DNA of 14,149 nucleotides. It comes from Thermoguttaceae bacterium. GTDB taxonomy: Bacteria > Planctomycetota > Planctomycetia > Pirellulales > Thermoguttaceae. Below, in pieces: positions 1-7,363 of this stretch. The position numbers and the translations under genes are program-made. The stretch is from NCBI GenBank assembly GCA_024653385.1, contig JANLFZ010000098.1:1037-15185 (forward strand). The letters run 5' to 3'. Below the pieces are notes generated by a model. It did not search any database. It worked only from the letters and a program-made list of their open reading frames with translations, and was not told the DNA's origin. Numbering within the stretch: position 1 is the stretch's first letter; every line of letters starts with the position of its first letter.

Positions 1-1080
1 TGGGCGGGCGCCGATCTGCTCTCCGCCGACGCGGCCGCCAATGCCCAGGTCCGCCGCGTGCTCCGTAGCCGCGCACGGTACGAGGTGGCCAACAACAGCT
101 ATGCCCGCGGGATCGTGCTCACTTTGGCCAACGATTGCGTGGGCACGGGACCACGTTTGCAGATGCTCACCGACGACGCCGAGGCCAACCGGCTCGTTGA
201 GCAGCAGTTCGACGAGTGGGCCACGGCAGTCGGCCTGCCCGAGAAGCTCCGCACGATGCGCATCGCCCGGGCCGAGTCGGGCGAGGCCTTCGCGATGCTC
301 CTGTCCAATCCGAAGATCGATTCGCTGGTGAAGCTCGACTTGCGGCTGATCGAGGCCGATCAGGTGGCCACGCCGGAACTGGCCAGCCCCGGCGCCTCGG
401 AAAACGCCGTCGATGGGATCGTCTTCGACTCGTTCGGCAATCCTGTCGAGTATCACCTGCTCCGCAGCCATCCGGGCGATCCCCGCAGCGGTTCGCTGGA
501 ATACGAACGGGTGCCCGCCGCCGCGATGATCCATTACTTCCGCGCCGACCGGCCGGGCCAGAGCCGCGGCGTGCCCGAGATCACCCCCGCGCTGCCGCTG
601 TTTGCCCATCTCCGCCGGTACACGTTGGCCGTGCTGGCCGCAGCCGAGACGGCTGCCGACTTCGCGGCGGTGCTCTTCACCGACGCGCCGGCCAACGGCG
701 AGGCCCAAGAGGTTGAGCCGATGGACCTCGTGGAACTCGAGCGACGCGTGGCAACGGTGCTGCCGGGAGGTTGGAAGCTCTCTCAGGTCCACGCCGAACA
801 GCCGGCTACCGGATACGGCGAGTTCAAGAAAGAGATCCTCAACGAGATCAGCCGTTGCCTGTCGATCCCGTACAACGTCGCGGCCTGCAATTCGTCGGGC
901 TACAACTACGCCTCGGGACGGCTGGACCACCAGACGTACTACAAGTCGATCCGCGTCGATCAATCGCAATTGGTTGCAACCGCCGGTGCGCGCCTCCGCA
1001 GACTTCCCAGCTTGCCTAGAGTTGCGGTTAGTGGGTTGCTGTTGGTGATCGTGAGGACAGAAAGACGGGCTCCAGAGTAA
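1..1080 (+). CDS. Phage portal protein (lambda gpB-type), 5'-partial and 3'-truncated by an IS
   Basis: The frame is open from base 1, so the true start lies outside the window. Residues such as RYEVANNSYARGIVLTLAND, CVGTGPRLQM, and NVAACNSSGYNYASGRLDHQ followed by TYYKSIRVDQS are typical of lambda-type portal proteins. These form the dodecameric ring at the capsid vertex through which DNA is packaged and ejected. Authentic portal sequence ends at the Q-L codons at 967-971. From 972 the frame runs into the left inverted repeat of an ISKra4 element and adds about 35 unrelated residues (starting VATAGARLRRL) before the stop at 1078-1080. The family is usually around 500 residues, so the C-terminal third is missing and the product is almost certainly non-functional. 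No other packaging or capsid gene is visible on the right, so this is a prophage fragment. Family assignment is by recognition and is confident; loss of function is inferred. Confidence 0.88.
   Translation, partial: WAGADLLSADAAANAQVRRVLRSRARYEVANNSYARGIVLTLANDCVGTGPRLQMLTDDAEANRLVEQQFDEWATAVGLPEKLRTMRIARAESGEAFAMLLSNPKIDSLVKLDLRLIEADQVATPELASPGASENAVDGIVFDSFGNPVEYHLLRSHPGDPRSGSLEYERVPAAAMIHYFRADRPGQSRGVPEITPALPLFAHLRRYTLAVLAAAETAADFAAVLFTDAPANGEAQEVEPMDLVELERRVATVLPGGWKLSQVHAEQPATGYGEFKKEILNEISRCLSIPYNVAACNSSGYNYASGRLDHQTYYKSIRVDQSQLVATAGARLRRLPSLPRVAVSGLLLVIVRTERRAPE
972..992 (+). repeat. Left terminal inverted repeat of the ISKra4 element
   Basis: The sequence begins GGTTGCAACCGCCGGT. It matches the reverse complement of 2640-2660, which begins GGTTGTAACCTCCGGT, at 18 of 21 positions when read by eye. 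It starts exactly where portal-protein homology is lost. Confidence 0.85.
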
Positions 1081-1133
1081 AACATTGAAGGTTACGTTCG
1101 ATGTTTCAGTGTTCTACCACAGGAGCCCGAGTG

Positions 1134-2639
1134 ATGATTATCGAGATTGAGGATCGGTTCTGCAAGGCGGCCAAGGTGTTTGCGGAGACGCTCCAGAAGG
1201 TTCAACGTGCGGCCCAGCGGGGCGATGCGGTGCATGAGGTCGAGGAGGCGACCTTTGGCGACCTGATGGAAACGGGCCGCCAGATTGTGGCGGCGTACGT
1301 CCAAAGGCAGGAAGAAGACCTCCCGCGGCCCGAGGTGATTCAGTACGAGGGGAGGACGCTGCACCGGCTGCCCGAGCGACGGACGCGGCCGTACGTCTCG
1401 GCCTTCGGCCCGGTGCCGTTTTCGCGGGACGTCTACGCGACGCGGGAAACGCAGCGCCAGGAGGTGGTGCCGTTGGACGCCAAGCTGGGCATGCCGGAGA
1501 GCGACACGTCGTATCTGTTGCAGAAGTGGAGTGGCACGCAATTCGTGAAGGCATCGTACCAGGAGTCCCGCCTCACGCTGGAGGAGATTCTCGGCTTTGC
1601 GCCGTCGGTCAACTGCCTGGAGGACATGGCGGCGGCGGCATCGGAGCATGCCGAGGTCTACCTCGCGCAGCAGGGAGCGGTCGATCCGGCGACGGAAGCG
1701 GAGATCCTCGTCGTCACCAGCGACTGCAAAGGCGTGCCGATGCGGAAGATCGATGCACCGCGGACAAGGCAAGGCGACGATGGACTGCGGGGGAAACGGC
1801 TGAAGAAGGGGGAGAAGAACGGCCAGAAACGGATGGCATGTGTCGGCGGCGTCTACTCGGTAGACCCGTTTCGTCGCACGTCGGAGGATGTGGTCAACGA
1901 GATCCTGCGCAAGGAAAAGCAGCAGCGGCCCACACCGCAGAACAAGCGTCTGCGGGCCGTCCTGACGCGTGAAGTGGAGGGCCAGGAAGTCAACGCGAAG
2001 GATGTCGTCTTCGACTGGCTGGCGGCGGAACTCCAAGAGCGTGATCCGCACGAGCATCGAACGGTGGTCGCGGTCATGGACGGCGAGACGAAGCTTCGCG
2101 ACTTGCAGGAGCTGAAGATCGGTCGTGCGATCGGCATTCTGGATATCTGGCACGTGACCGAATACTTGTGGAAGCTGGCCTACTGTTTTCACCGCGAGGG
2201 GAGTGAGGAGGCCGAAGCGTTCGTGGAAACCTATCTGCGAAAGCTGCTGGAGGGCAAGGTCAACCGGGTGATTGGCGGCATTCGGCAAATGGCGACCAAG
2301 CGTGGCGACCTGTCGAAAAGCAAGCAGGAGAAGCTCCAACAGTACCTGAACTACTTCGCGGAGCGGCGGGACTACATGAAGTACGACGAGTACTTGGCCG
2401 CCGGCTACCCGATCGGCAGCGGCGTGGTGGAGGGCGCATGTCGGCACCTGGTCAAGGACCGGATGGAACAAGCGGGCATGCGTTGGCGGATCGCAGGGGC
2501 CCAGGCAATCCTCAGCCTACGAAGCATCTACGTCAACGAAGACTGGGACGCGTTCCACGCCGATCGAATCCGCGCGGAACAACGGAAACTGTATCCCTAC
2601 AAAAAACGCTTGGGCGCCATCCTAAACTGCGCAGCCTAA
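1134..2639 (+). CDS. ISKra4-family transposase
   Basis: A 501-residue DDE transposase that catalyses movement of the surrounding insertion sequence. The frame is open upstream to an ATG at 1101, but the ATG at 1134 is preferred because AGGAG (1121-1125) sits 8 bases in front of it. Likely catalytic residues are D197 in VVTSDCKG, D316 in VAVMDGET, and E433 in GSGVVEGACRHLVK, followed by the family-typical DRMEQAGMRW. The frame is uninterrupted, so the protein may still be active. The stop lies just inside the right inverted repeat (2640-2660), so the gene fills the element. Family membership is by recognition of the C-terminal motif block; the exact catalytic residues are inferred from motif position. 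Confidence 0.92.
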   Translation: MIIEIEDRFCKAAKVFAETLQKVQRAAQRGDAVHEVEEATFGDLMETGRQIVAAYVQRQEEDLPRPEVIQYEGRTLHRLPERRTRPYVSAFGPVPFSRDVYATRETQRQEVVPLDAKLGMPESDTSYLLQKWSGTQFVKASYQESRLTLEEILGFAPSVNCLEDMAAAASEHAEVYLAQQGAVDPATEAEILVVTSDCKGVPMRKIDAPRTRQGDDGLRGKRLKKGEKNGQKRMACVGGVYSVDPFRRTSEDVVNEILRKEKQQRPTPQNKRLRAVLTREVEGQEVNAKDVVFDWLAAELQERDPHEHRTVVAVMDGETKLRDLQELKIGRAIGILDIWHVTEYLWKLAYCFHREGSEEAEAFVETYLRKLLEGKVNRVIGGIRQMATKRGDLSKSKQEKLQQYLNYFAERRDYMKYDEYLAAGYPIGSGVVEGACRHLVKDRMEQAGMRWRIAGAQAILSLRSIYVNEDWDAFHADRIRAEQRKLYPYKKRLGAILNCAA

Positions 2640-2660
2640 CGCGAACCGGAGGTTACAACC
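2640..2660 (-). repeat. Right terminal inverted repeat of the ISKra4 element
   Basis: Read on the minus strand it begins GGTTGTAACCTCCGGT and mirrors 972-992 with three mismatches. Its outer edge is directly against the truncated IS630 transposase gene, three bases beyond the codon for the catalytic glutamate. Confidence 0.85.
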
Positions 2661-3662
2661 ATTTCAATTTGATTGAGCCAGCTCCCGTGTTTGGGCGTGT
2701 AATGGATCACATGCTTGTGCTCGGGGTCGGTAAGGAATGCCCGACGCTCGCGGCCGGTACGAAGACGCTCCGGATCAAAACGCACCCCAGACAACCGCGC
2801 GATCGTACGGCACAGATCCAGGCTCCAGTGGGTATTCAAGTTGTCCATCACCCAATGGAATCGGCCCACCTCGGGGAATTGCCGCGCCACATGACGGATG
2901 TGTCGGCAGAAGTCCGCACTGGTCCGCCGCGCCAGCACGTCGCCGACCACCTTGCCCGTCGGCACGATCAGGCTGGCGATCAGACAACGGGTGCCGTGAC
3001 GGAGGTACTCGAACTCCCGCAAGGCCGGTTTGCCCGGCTGGACCGGCTTCGTCGGATGTTTGGGCTCCAAGGCTTGAATGCCGGTCTTTTCGTCGGTGCA
3101 GATGACCAATTCCCCGTGCTGGTGCAGCCGCGGCGCATCCAGGTAAAGACGTGCAATCTCCAGCGTCTTGGCCTCGAAATCGGGATCGTGGCTGTTGAGC
3201 CAATAACGGCTCTTGTGCGGTTTGATCGCTGCCTCGTTCAGGACACGGAAAATCGTGCTGCGACTCATCGCGGCGGCATGAGCCTCATGGACCATCCGGG
3301 CCGCCAAATCGGACAGCGACCATTGGCCGGTCGGCACCCCGTGGTCGACGGGCTTCTCGGTCGCCAACACTACGACCCGATGCAGGTCCTCCGGGGGAAA
3401 AAGACCTGGGCCGACCGCTCCGCGGGGCGTCGTCCAGGCCGTCCAGACGCTTCTCCGCGAAGCGCCGACGCCACTTGGATACGGTGTCCGGGTCGCATCC
3501 GAACTCCACGGCCACCTGCCAGTTCGTCGGGTTGTCGGGTTCCGCACACCGCAGGACCAACCGGGCGCGGAAGACCTTGGCCTGGGGTGCGGAACGGGCT
3601 TGGCAAATCCGCCGTAAACGTTGCGCCTCCTCGGCCGACAGGGCAATGGTCGGGGCACGCAT
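2661..3662 (-). pseudogene. IS630-family transposase, frame-changed and C-terminally truncated
   Basis: The start is the ATG at 3660-3662 (MRAPTIALSAEEAQRLRR), preceded on the minus strand by a strong AAGGAGGG ribosome-binding site at 3669-3676. The N-terminal helix-turn-helix region (NWQVAVEFGCDPDTVSKWRR) is in this first frame. At the run of five T and five C (minus strand; 3393-3402) the homologous reading moves to another frame by a +1 shift and continues FPPEDLHRVVVLATEKP. The DDE triad is present: D in ICTDEKTG (3092-3094), D in WVMDNLNTH (2843-2845), and E in HGSWLNQIE (2663-2665). Just after that E the gene is replaced by the ISKra4 repeat and ends after a few foreign residues at 2636. 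The conserved C-terminal segment that normally follows is missing, so the enzyme is probably dead. The frame change could be a mutation or a programmed shift. Confidence 0.85.
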
Positions 3663-3798
3663 GAAGCACCCTCCTTGTGCTGCGCAAACCTCCTTCTATG
3701 GCAGAATGTTAGGGCCGCCATTTCACCATCAAACCCATTTTCACTCAACCCCAATTCTTACCAAACCCCACCGACCAACTTGTGAAACGGGGTACTAG
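2661..3798 (-). mobile_element. IS630-family insertion sequence, one end lost
   Basis: This holds a 3'-truncated IS630 transposase gene plus the upstream end of the element. The inner end was removed where the ISKra4 right repeat begins (2660). The outer boundary is uncertain. IS630 elements target TA dinucleotides, often within CTAG, and a CTAG at 3795-3798 is one possible edge. With the opposite end gone, the inverted repeat cannot be matched within this window. Confidence 0.6.
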
Positions 3799-4262
3799 GC
3801 GGCGTCTTTCGTCGATCACGTCGGCAGTCGGGATGTCCATCAGCTTGTCGATATTTCGTCGGCGTCGTTCGCCTTGAGGGGGGGCCGCCGCGAGATTGCC
3901 CCCACGACAGGGGCGTGCCCGCGCCGCGAGATTTTTTCGCGGTGCCTCTTGCAAGGAAGGTGTACGCATGTATATTAGTCCGCATTGAGGCTTCTTTGGT
4001 TCGGGCCTCAACCCGGAAACGGGCTCCATTGTTCGCCCAGGGGGCGGCCTGCCGGGCCACAGTATTGGCCCCTCGATTCTGAAAGCCAATCTGGCTTAAC
4101 CCAGCTCTGAGCCTTGTCACGCGCCCAGGTTCGCCGAGGAACCGCACGGCGCATTTGCGCAACCACGCTCAGCAAGCGCGCCGATGAAGCCGCCTCAATA
4201 CCGACCGTGAGAATCGCGACCTTGACATAGATGTCTCCCCCAAGACCCGAGGAGTTCGCACC
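3799..4262. other. Structured intergenic region between the IS630 relic and the ATPase operon
   Basis: No convincing gene is seen in this 464-bp stretch. It contains an 11-bp direct repeat, GCCGCGAGATT, at 3887-3897 and 3923-3933, with a hairpin between the copies (GCCCC 3898-3902 with GGGGC 3910-3914). A second hairpin is CCGCGA 3924-3929 with TCGCGG 3937-3942, with a T-rich loop. Two more follow: GGGCCA/TGGCCC at 4054-4071 and AAGCCA/TGGCTT at 4083-4097. A short minus-strand reading (about 3806-3880, NIDKLMDIPTADVIDERR) looks protein-like and could be the remnant of a lost gene, but it was not recognised. This may be the 5' leader of the downstream operon. Confidence 0.45.
3949..3976 (+). 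promoter_or_regulatory. Candidate sigma70-type promoter for the ATPase-kinase-regulator operon
   Basis: TTGCAA (3949-3954) is followed after 16 bases by TATATT (3971-3976). This is the best -35/-10 pair seen upstream of the ATPase gene. It would give a leader of roughly 280 bases before the ATG at 4263, containing the hairpins at 4054-4097. Promoter rules in planctomycetes are poorly defined, so this is only a candidate. Confidence 0.3.
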
Positions 4263-6191
4263 ATGCCCGCTACCAGCGCGACCGCGCCGAAACCCGGCCA
4301 CAAAGCCCCTTGCCCGCCGGCGTTCCACCGCCTGCGTTTCCTGTCCGTGATCGGCGGTTTCCTCGACGGCCAGACGTTCGAGTTCGCCGAGGGACTGAAT
4401 TGCCTGATTGGCGCCCGCGGCACGGGCAAGACCACCGCCCTGGAGTTCATCCGTTACGCCCTGGACATGCTCCCCGACCGTGAGGAAGACCCGGCCGAAC
4501 GCCGCCGGATCGAATCGCTCGTCCAAGAGAACCTCGATGGTGGCCGCATCCAAGTGGGGATCGAGACCAAGGACGGGTTGGTATACATCGTCAGCCGGTC
4601 CTGGGGCGAAGAGCCGATCGTGCTGGATGCCGACCGCCAGCCCACCGATGTGACGCTCCGCCGCGGCGCTATCTTCCGCGCCGACATCTACAGCCAGAAC
4701 CAGATCGAGCGGATCGCCGACCAGGCCCCGTCTCAGTTGGACCTGATCGACAACTTCGAGTCGCAGCGGCTCCAGGAACTGGAGTTGGAGCTTCAGCAGA
4801 TGCACGCCGCCTTGGAGAGCAACGCCAGCCAGATCCTGCCTTTGACCTCGCAGATGGCGGCCCTCGGCGAGGAACTGAGCACACTGCCCAACGTCGAGGC
4901 GCAACTGAAGGCGTTTACCGCCGGCCAAGACGGCAACGGCGCCGAGATCAACCGCGCCCATGCCCTGAAGGGTCTGCGGGACCGCGAACACCGGGCCGGC
5001 GTTCGCGCCCAGGACGTGCTGGGCAGGCTAGCACGCGACCTGAGCGGCCTCAGCGGCCGGCTGGCACGCGAGACGGGCACGCTCGTCGACACGGAACAGG
5101 CACGGGGGCCCAATGGGGCAATCCTCGGTCAAATCGCCACCGGCCTGGCCTCCGCAAGCCGCGACGTGGATGGACTGTTGACCCAGACCCAGCAGCGACT
5201 GTCGGCTGCCCAGACCGATCTGGCCGCCAACCTCCAGCGACTGGCCCTGGCGCACAAGCAAAAGGAGTTGGAGTTCCGCGCGCTGATCGAGCAGCACCAA
5301 CAGGCCCAGGGACGGGCGGCCGAACGGTTGCAATGGGAGCGGTTGCGCAACGACCTGCTGGCCAAGCGCCGCCAGCACGACGAGATTCACCAGCGCCTGA
5401 CCGAGCTGCACCAGCAGCGAGACGATTTGCTGCGTCGCCTGTCGGAATTGAGGGATCGCCGCTTCGCCGTCCGCAACGCCGTGGCCGAACGGATCACCGC
5501 TGAGTTGGGCCCCGCCGTCCGGGTTACGGTGACTCAGTACGGCAACCCCGAGCATTACCAGCGACTGCTCGAAGAAAGCCTACGTGGGGCGCGACTGAAG
5601 CACGGCATCGTCGCCCAGAAACTGGCCAACGCCCTGTGGCCGACCGATTTGTCGGCGATCATCAAACGGAAGGACGCCGATGCCCTGGTCGAGCGGGCGG
5701 AACTCAACAGCGAGCAGGCCGAGAAGATCATCGCGGCACTATCCAGTGCGGAGTTGCTCTTCCAATTGGAGGTGGTCGAGTTGATGGACGAGCCGCGGCT
5801 CGAGTTGAAGGATGGCGAGGAGTACAAGGACTCGCGGTCGCTGTCGACAGGGCAGAAATGCACGGCGGTGCTGCCGATTCTGCTCCTGGACCGGGAGAAG
5901 CCACTGCTGGTCGATCAGCCGGAAGACAACCTCGACAACCGCTTCATCTTCGAGACGGTCGTCATTAGCGTCCGCACGATCAAGCGGCGCCGGCAATTGG
6001 TCTTCGTCACCCACAACCCCAACATCCCCGTGCTTGCCGACGCCGAGCGGGTGTTCGTGCTCGACTCCAACGGGGAGCAGGCCCGCTTGGTAAACCAGGG
6101 CTCCGTCGATGGCTGCAAGCACGAGGTGGTCACGCTGCTGGAGGGCGGGGAGGAAGCCTTCAAGCGGCGCAGAGAAAGGTACTCCTACTGA
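4263..6191 (+). CDS. SMC/RecN-like AAA (ABC-type) ATPase with central coiled coil
   Basis: A 642-residue protein; the ATG is preceded by GAGGAG (4249-4254) at 8 bases. It has a complete ABC-type ATP site split across its ends: Walker A GARGTGKT (50-57), Q-loop Q145 in IYSQNQIE, signature LSTGQK (527-532), Walker B LLVDQPED with D551 and E554, and H-loop H584 in FVTHNPNIPVL. Between them, roughly residues 165-415 are rich in E, Q, R and L and look like an antiparallel coiled coil. That is the layout of SMC, RecN and RecF-like proteins. The C-terminal block (signature, DQPEDNLDNRF, THNPNIPVLADAERV) resembles the ATPase part of TrlF-type proteins, but no fused nuclease or PHP domain is visible. 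Its stop overlaps the kinase start by one base, implying coupled translation. The family suggests binding of nucleic acid or a large complex with ATP-driven conformational change. Acting as the sensing partner of the kinase is inference. Confidence 0.88.
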   Translation: MPATSATAPKPGHKAPCPPAFHRLRFLSVIGGFLDGQTFEFAEGLNCLIGARGTGKTTALEFIRYALDMLPDREEDPAERRRIESLVQENLDGGRIQVGIETKDGLVYIVSRSWGEEPIVLDADRQPTDVTLRRGAIFRADIYSQNQIERIADQAPSQLDLIDNFESQRLQELELELQQMHAALESNASQILPLTSQMAALGEELSTLPNVEAQLKAFTAGQDGNGAEINRAHALKGLRDREHRAGVRAQDVLGRLARDLSGLSGRLARETGTLVDTEQARGPNGAILGQIATGLASASRDVDGLLTQTQQRLSAAQTDLAANLQRLALAHKQKELEFRALIEQHQQAQGRAAERLQWERLRNDLLAKRRQHDEIHQRLTELHQQRDDLLRRLSELRDRRFAVRNAVAERITAELGPAVRVTVTQYGNPEHYQRLLEESLRGARLKHGIVAQKLANALWPTDLSAIIKRKDADALVERAELNSEQAEKIIAALSSAELLFQLEVVELMDEPRLELKDGEEYKDSRSLSTGQKCTAVLPILLLDREKPLLVDQPEDNLDNRFIFETVVISVRTIKRRRQLVFVTHNPNIPVLADAERVFVLDSNGEQARLVNQGSVDGCKHEVVTLLEGGEEAFKRRRERYSY

Positions 6192-7363
6192 TGACAGACC
6201 AGCAATCGCAGAGCACGTTTCGTCGAACGCTGGCGCAACTGCGCCAGTCGCCCGAGGCGTTGCCGTGGGACCAGCGCCGGCAGGTGGCTCAGGCTCTCGG
6301 CGCGGCCCTGGCCGGAGGCGACGATTCGGAGGTCGTCCGCGACCTGGTCGCCACCTTGGCGGACGACCCGAAATGGGAGGTCCGTGGCGACATCGCCGGC
6401 CTGCTCCACGCCTTGCCCGAGCGGGCGTTCGAGCGGACTGTGGCGAAGCTTTCAGAGGACAGCAACGGATTCGTCCGCCGGGCGGCACAGCGGGCACTCG
6501 ATCGCCGTCGCCGGGTGGAGGAAAACGCGCAGCGGACTCGCCAAGGGCGGGAACAACTCCGCGTTCGACTGGTCACCTTGGAGCGGCTGTACGGGAAGGC
6601 GGCGGCCGACAAGGCCCGGCAAGTGGCCGAGCAGATGTTCGACGCGTTGATGGGGGCGCTCGTGCATGAGATGCGCGGCGTACTCACGCCGCTGAAGGGA
6701 ATCGCGTTTTCCGTCTTGCATCCCCGCGACGCCGATCCGGCGGCCATCCGGCGGCAATTGGTCAAGCTGTCCGGGCGACTGGCGTTCCTCGAACGCCTTC
6801 TGGACGACATGCGGGAGTATTCCCAGTCGCCCACGCTCGAGCGGCGCAGCGAACGGCTCGCAGATCTGGTGGCCGAGGCGGTGACGATGGTCCGCGAAAG
6901 CCTGAAGGCAAGCGCGAAGCAAACGCAGAAGGTCGCCGTGGAGGTTACAGTCCCACCTGAAATCAGCGTAGAGGTGTCGCGAGACCAGATCGTCATGGCC
7001 ATCGGCAACGTGGTCAAGAATGCCATCGAGTCCTACACCGACGACGGCAAGAAGTGGCGGGCGGGTAAGGTGCGAATCGGCGCCAGGATGGTCGATGGCG
7101 AGTGGACGGAGGTGGTCGTCGCCGACGACGGCCAGGGGATGCTTGCCGAAGACCTGGACGACATCCGGCAGTTCCAGCCCGGCAAGACGACGAAGAAAGG
7201 CTGGGGAACCGGCTTCGGGCTGCCCCTGGCACATCGGTATGTCGCCGCACATGGAGGTCACATCGGCATCGAGAGCAAGGAGAACCAAGGGACGACGGTG
7301 ACCATCGCGTTGCCGCTGGAATCGCAGACGGGAGAACGGGCATGCCCCACGAAGCCCTGGTGA
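6191..7363 (+). CDS. Soluble histidine kinase with N-terminal HEAT-like repeats
   Basis: A 390-residue cytoplasmic sensor kinase. The start ATG shares its A with the TGA of the ATPase gene. Residues about 45-105 form HEAT-like helical pairs (DSEVVRDLVATLADDPKWEV, then SNGFVRRAAQRALDR), suited to protein contacts. A helical linker leads to the phosphoacceptor box ALVHEMRGVLTPLKG with H159. The ATP-binding domain shows an N-box IGNVVKNAIES (N273, N277), a G1 box VADDGQGM (D312/D313), a K/T-rich lid (PGKTTKKG, 330-337), and a G2 box GWGTGFGLPLA (337-347). All catalytic elements are present. There is no signal peptide or membrane helix, so the signal must come from inside the cell, plausibly through the HEAT region contacting the neighbouring ATPase (inferred). 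Its end overlaps the response-regulator start by 22 bases, and that regulator is the obvious phosphotransfer partner. Confidence 0.92.
   Translation: MTDQQSQSTFRRTLAQLRQSPEALPWDQRRQVAQALGAALAGGDDSEVVRDLVATLADDPKWEVRGDIAGLLHALPERAFERTVAKLSEDSNGFVRRAAQRALDRRRRVEENAQRTRQGREQLRVRLVTLERLYGKAAADKARQVAEQMFDALMGALVHEMRGVLTPLKGIAFSVLHPRDADPAAIRRQLVKLSGRLAFLERLLDDMREYSQSPTLERRSERLADLVAEAVTMVRESLKASAKQTQKVAVEVTVPPEISVEVSRDQIVMAIGNVVKNAIESYTDDGKKWRAGKVRIGARMVDGEWTEVVVADDGQGMLAEDLDDIRQFQPGKTTKKGWGTGFGLPLAHRYVAAHGGHIGIESKENQGTTVTIALPLESQTGERACPTKPW

Larger units (their letters stand above)
972..2660 (+). mobile_element. Complete ISKra4-family insertion sequence (about 1689 bp)
   Basis: The element is bounded by imperfect inverted repeats at 972-992 and 2640-2660. 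It contains a single intact transposase gene. The ends are defined both by the repeats and by the points where portal homology (left) and IS630 homology (right) stop. The three bases just outside each end are ATT, which could be a short target duplication or chance. The flanks belong to two different genes, so the surrounding DNA was rearranged before or after this copy arrived. Confidence 0.85.

Noticed and set aside
1092..2471. Long minus-strand open frame antisense to the ISKra4 transposase
   Set aside because: It is a shadow of a GC-rich coding frame; its translation shows no recognisable domain, while the plus strand has an intact transposase.
2438..3664. Long plus-strand open frame over the IS630 region
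   Set aside because: It is antisense to recognisable transposase motifs (ICTDEKTG, WVMDNLNTH, HGSWLNQIE) on the minus strand and has no recognisable domains of its own.
4222..4227. Perfect TTGACA close to the ATPase start
   Set aside because: The -10 position would fall on ACCCGA beside the ribosome-binding site, and the transcript would have almost no leader. It is probably chance.
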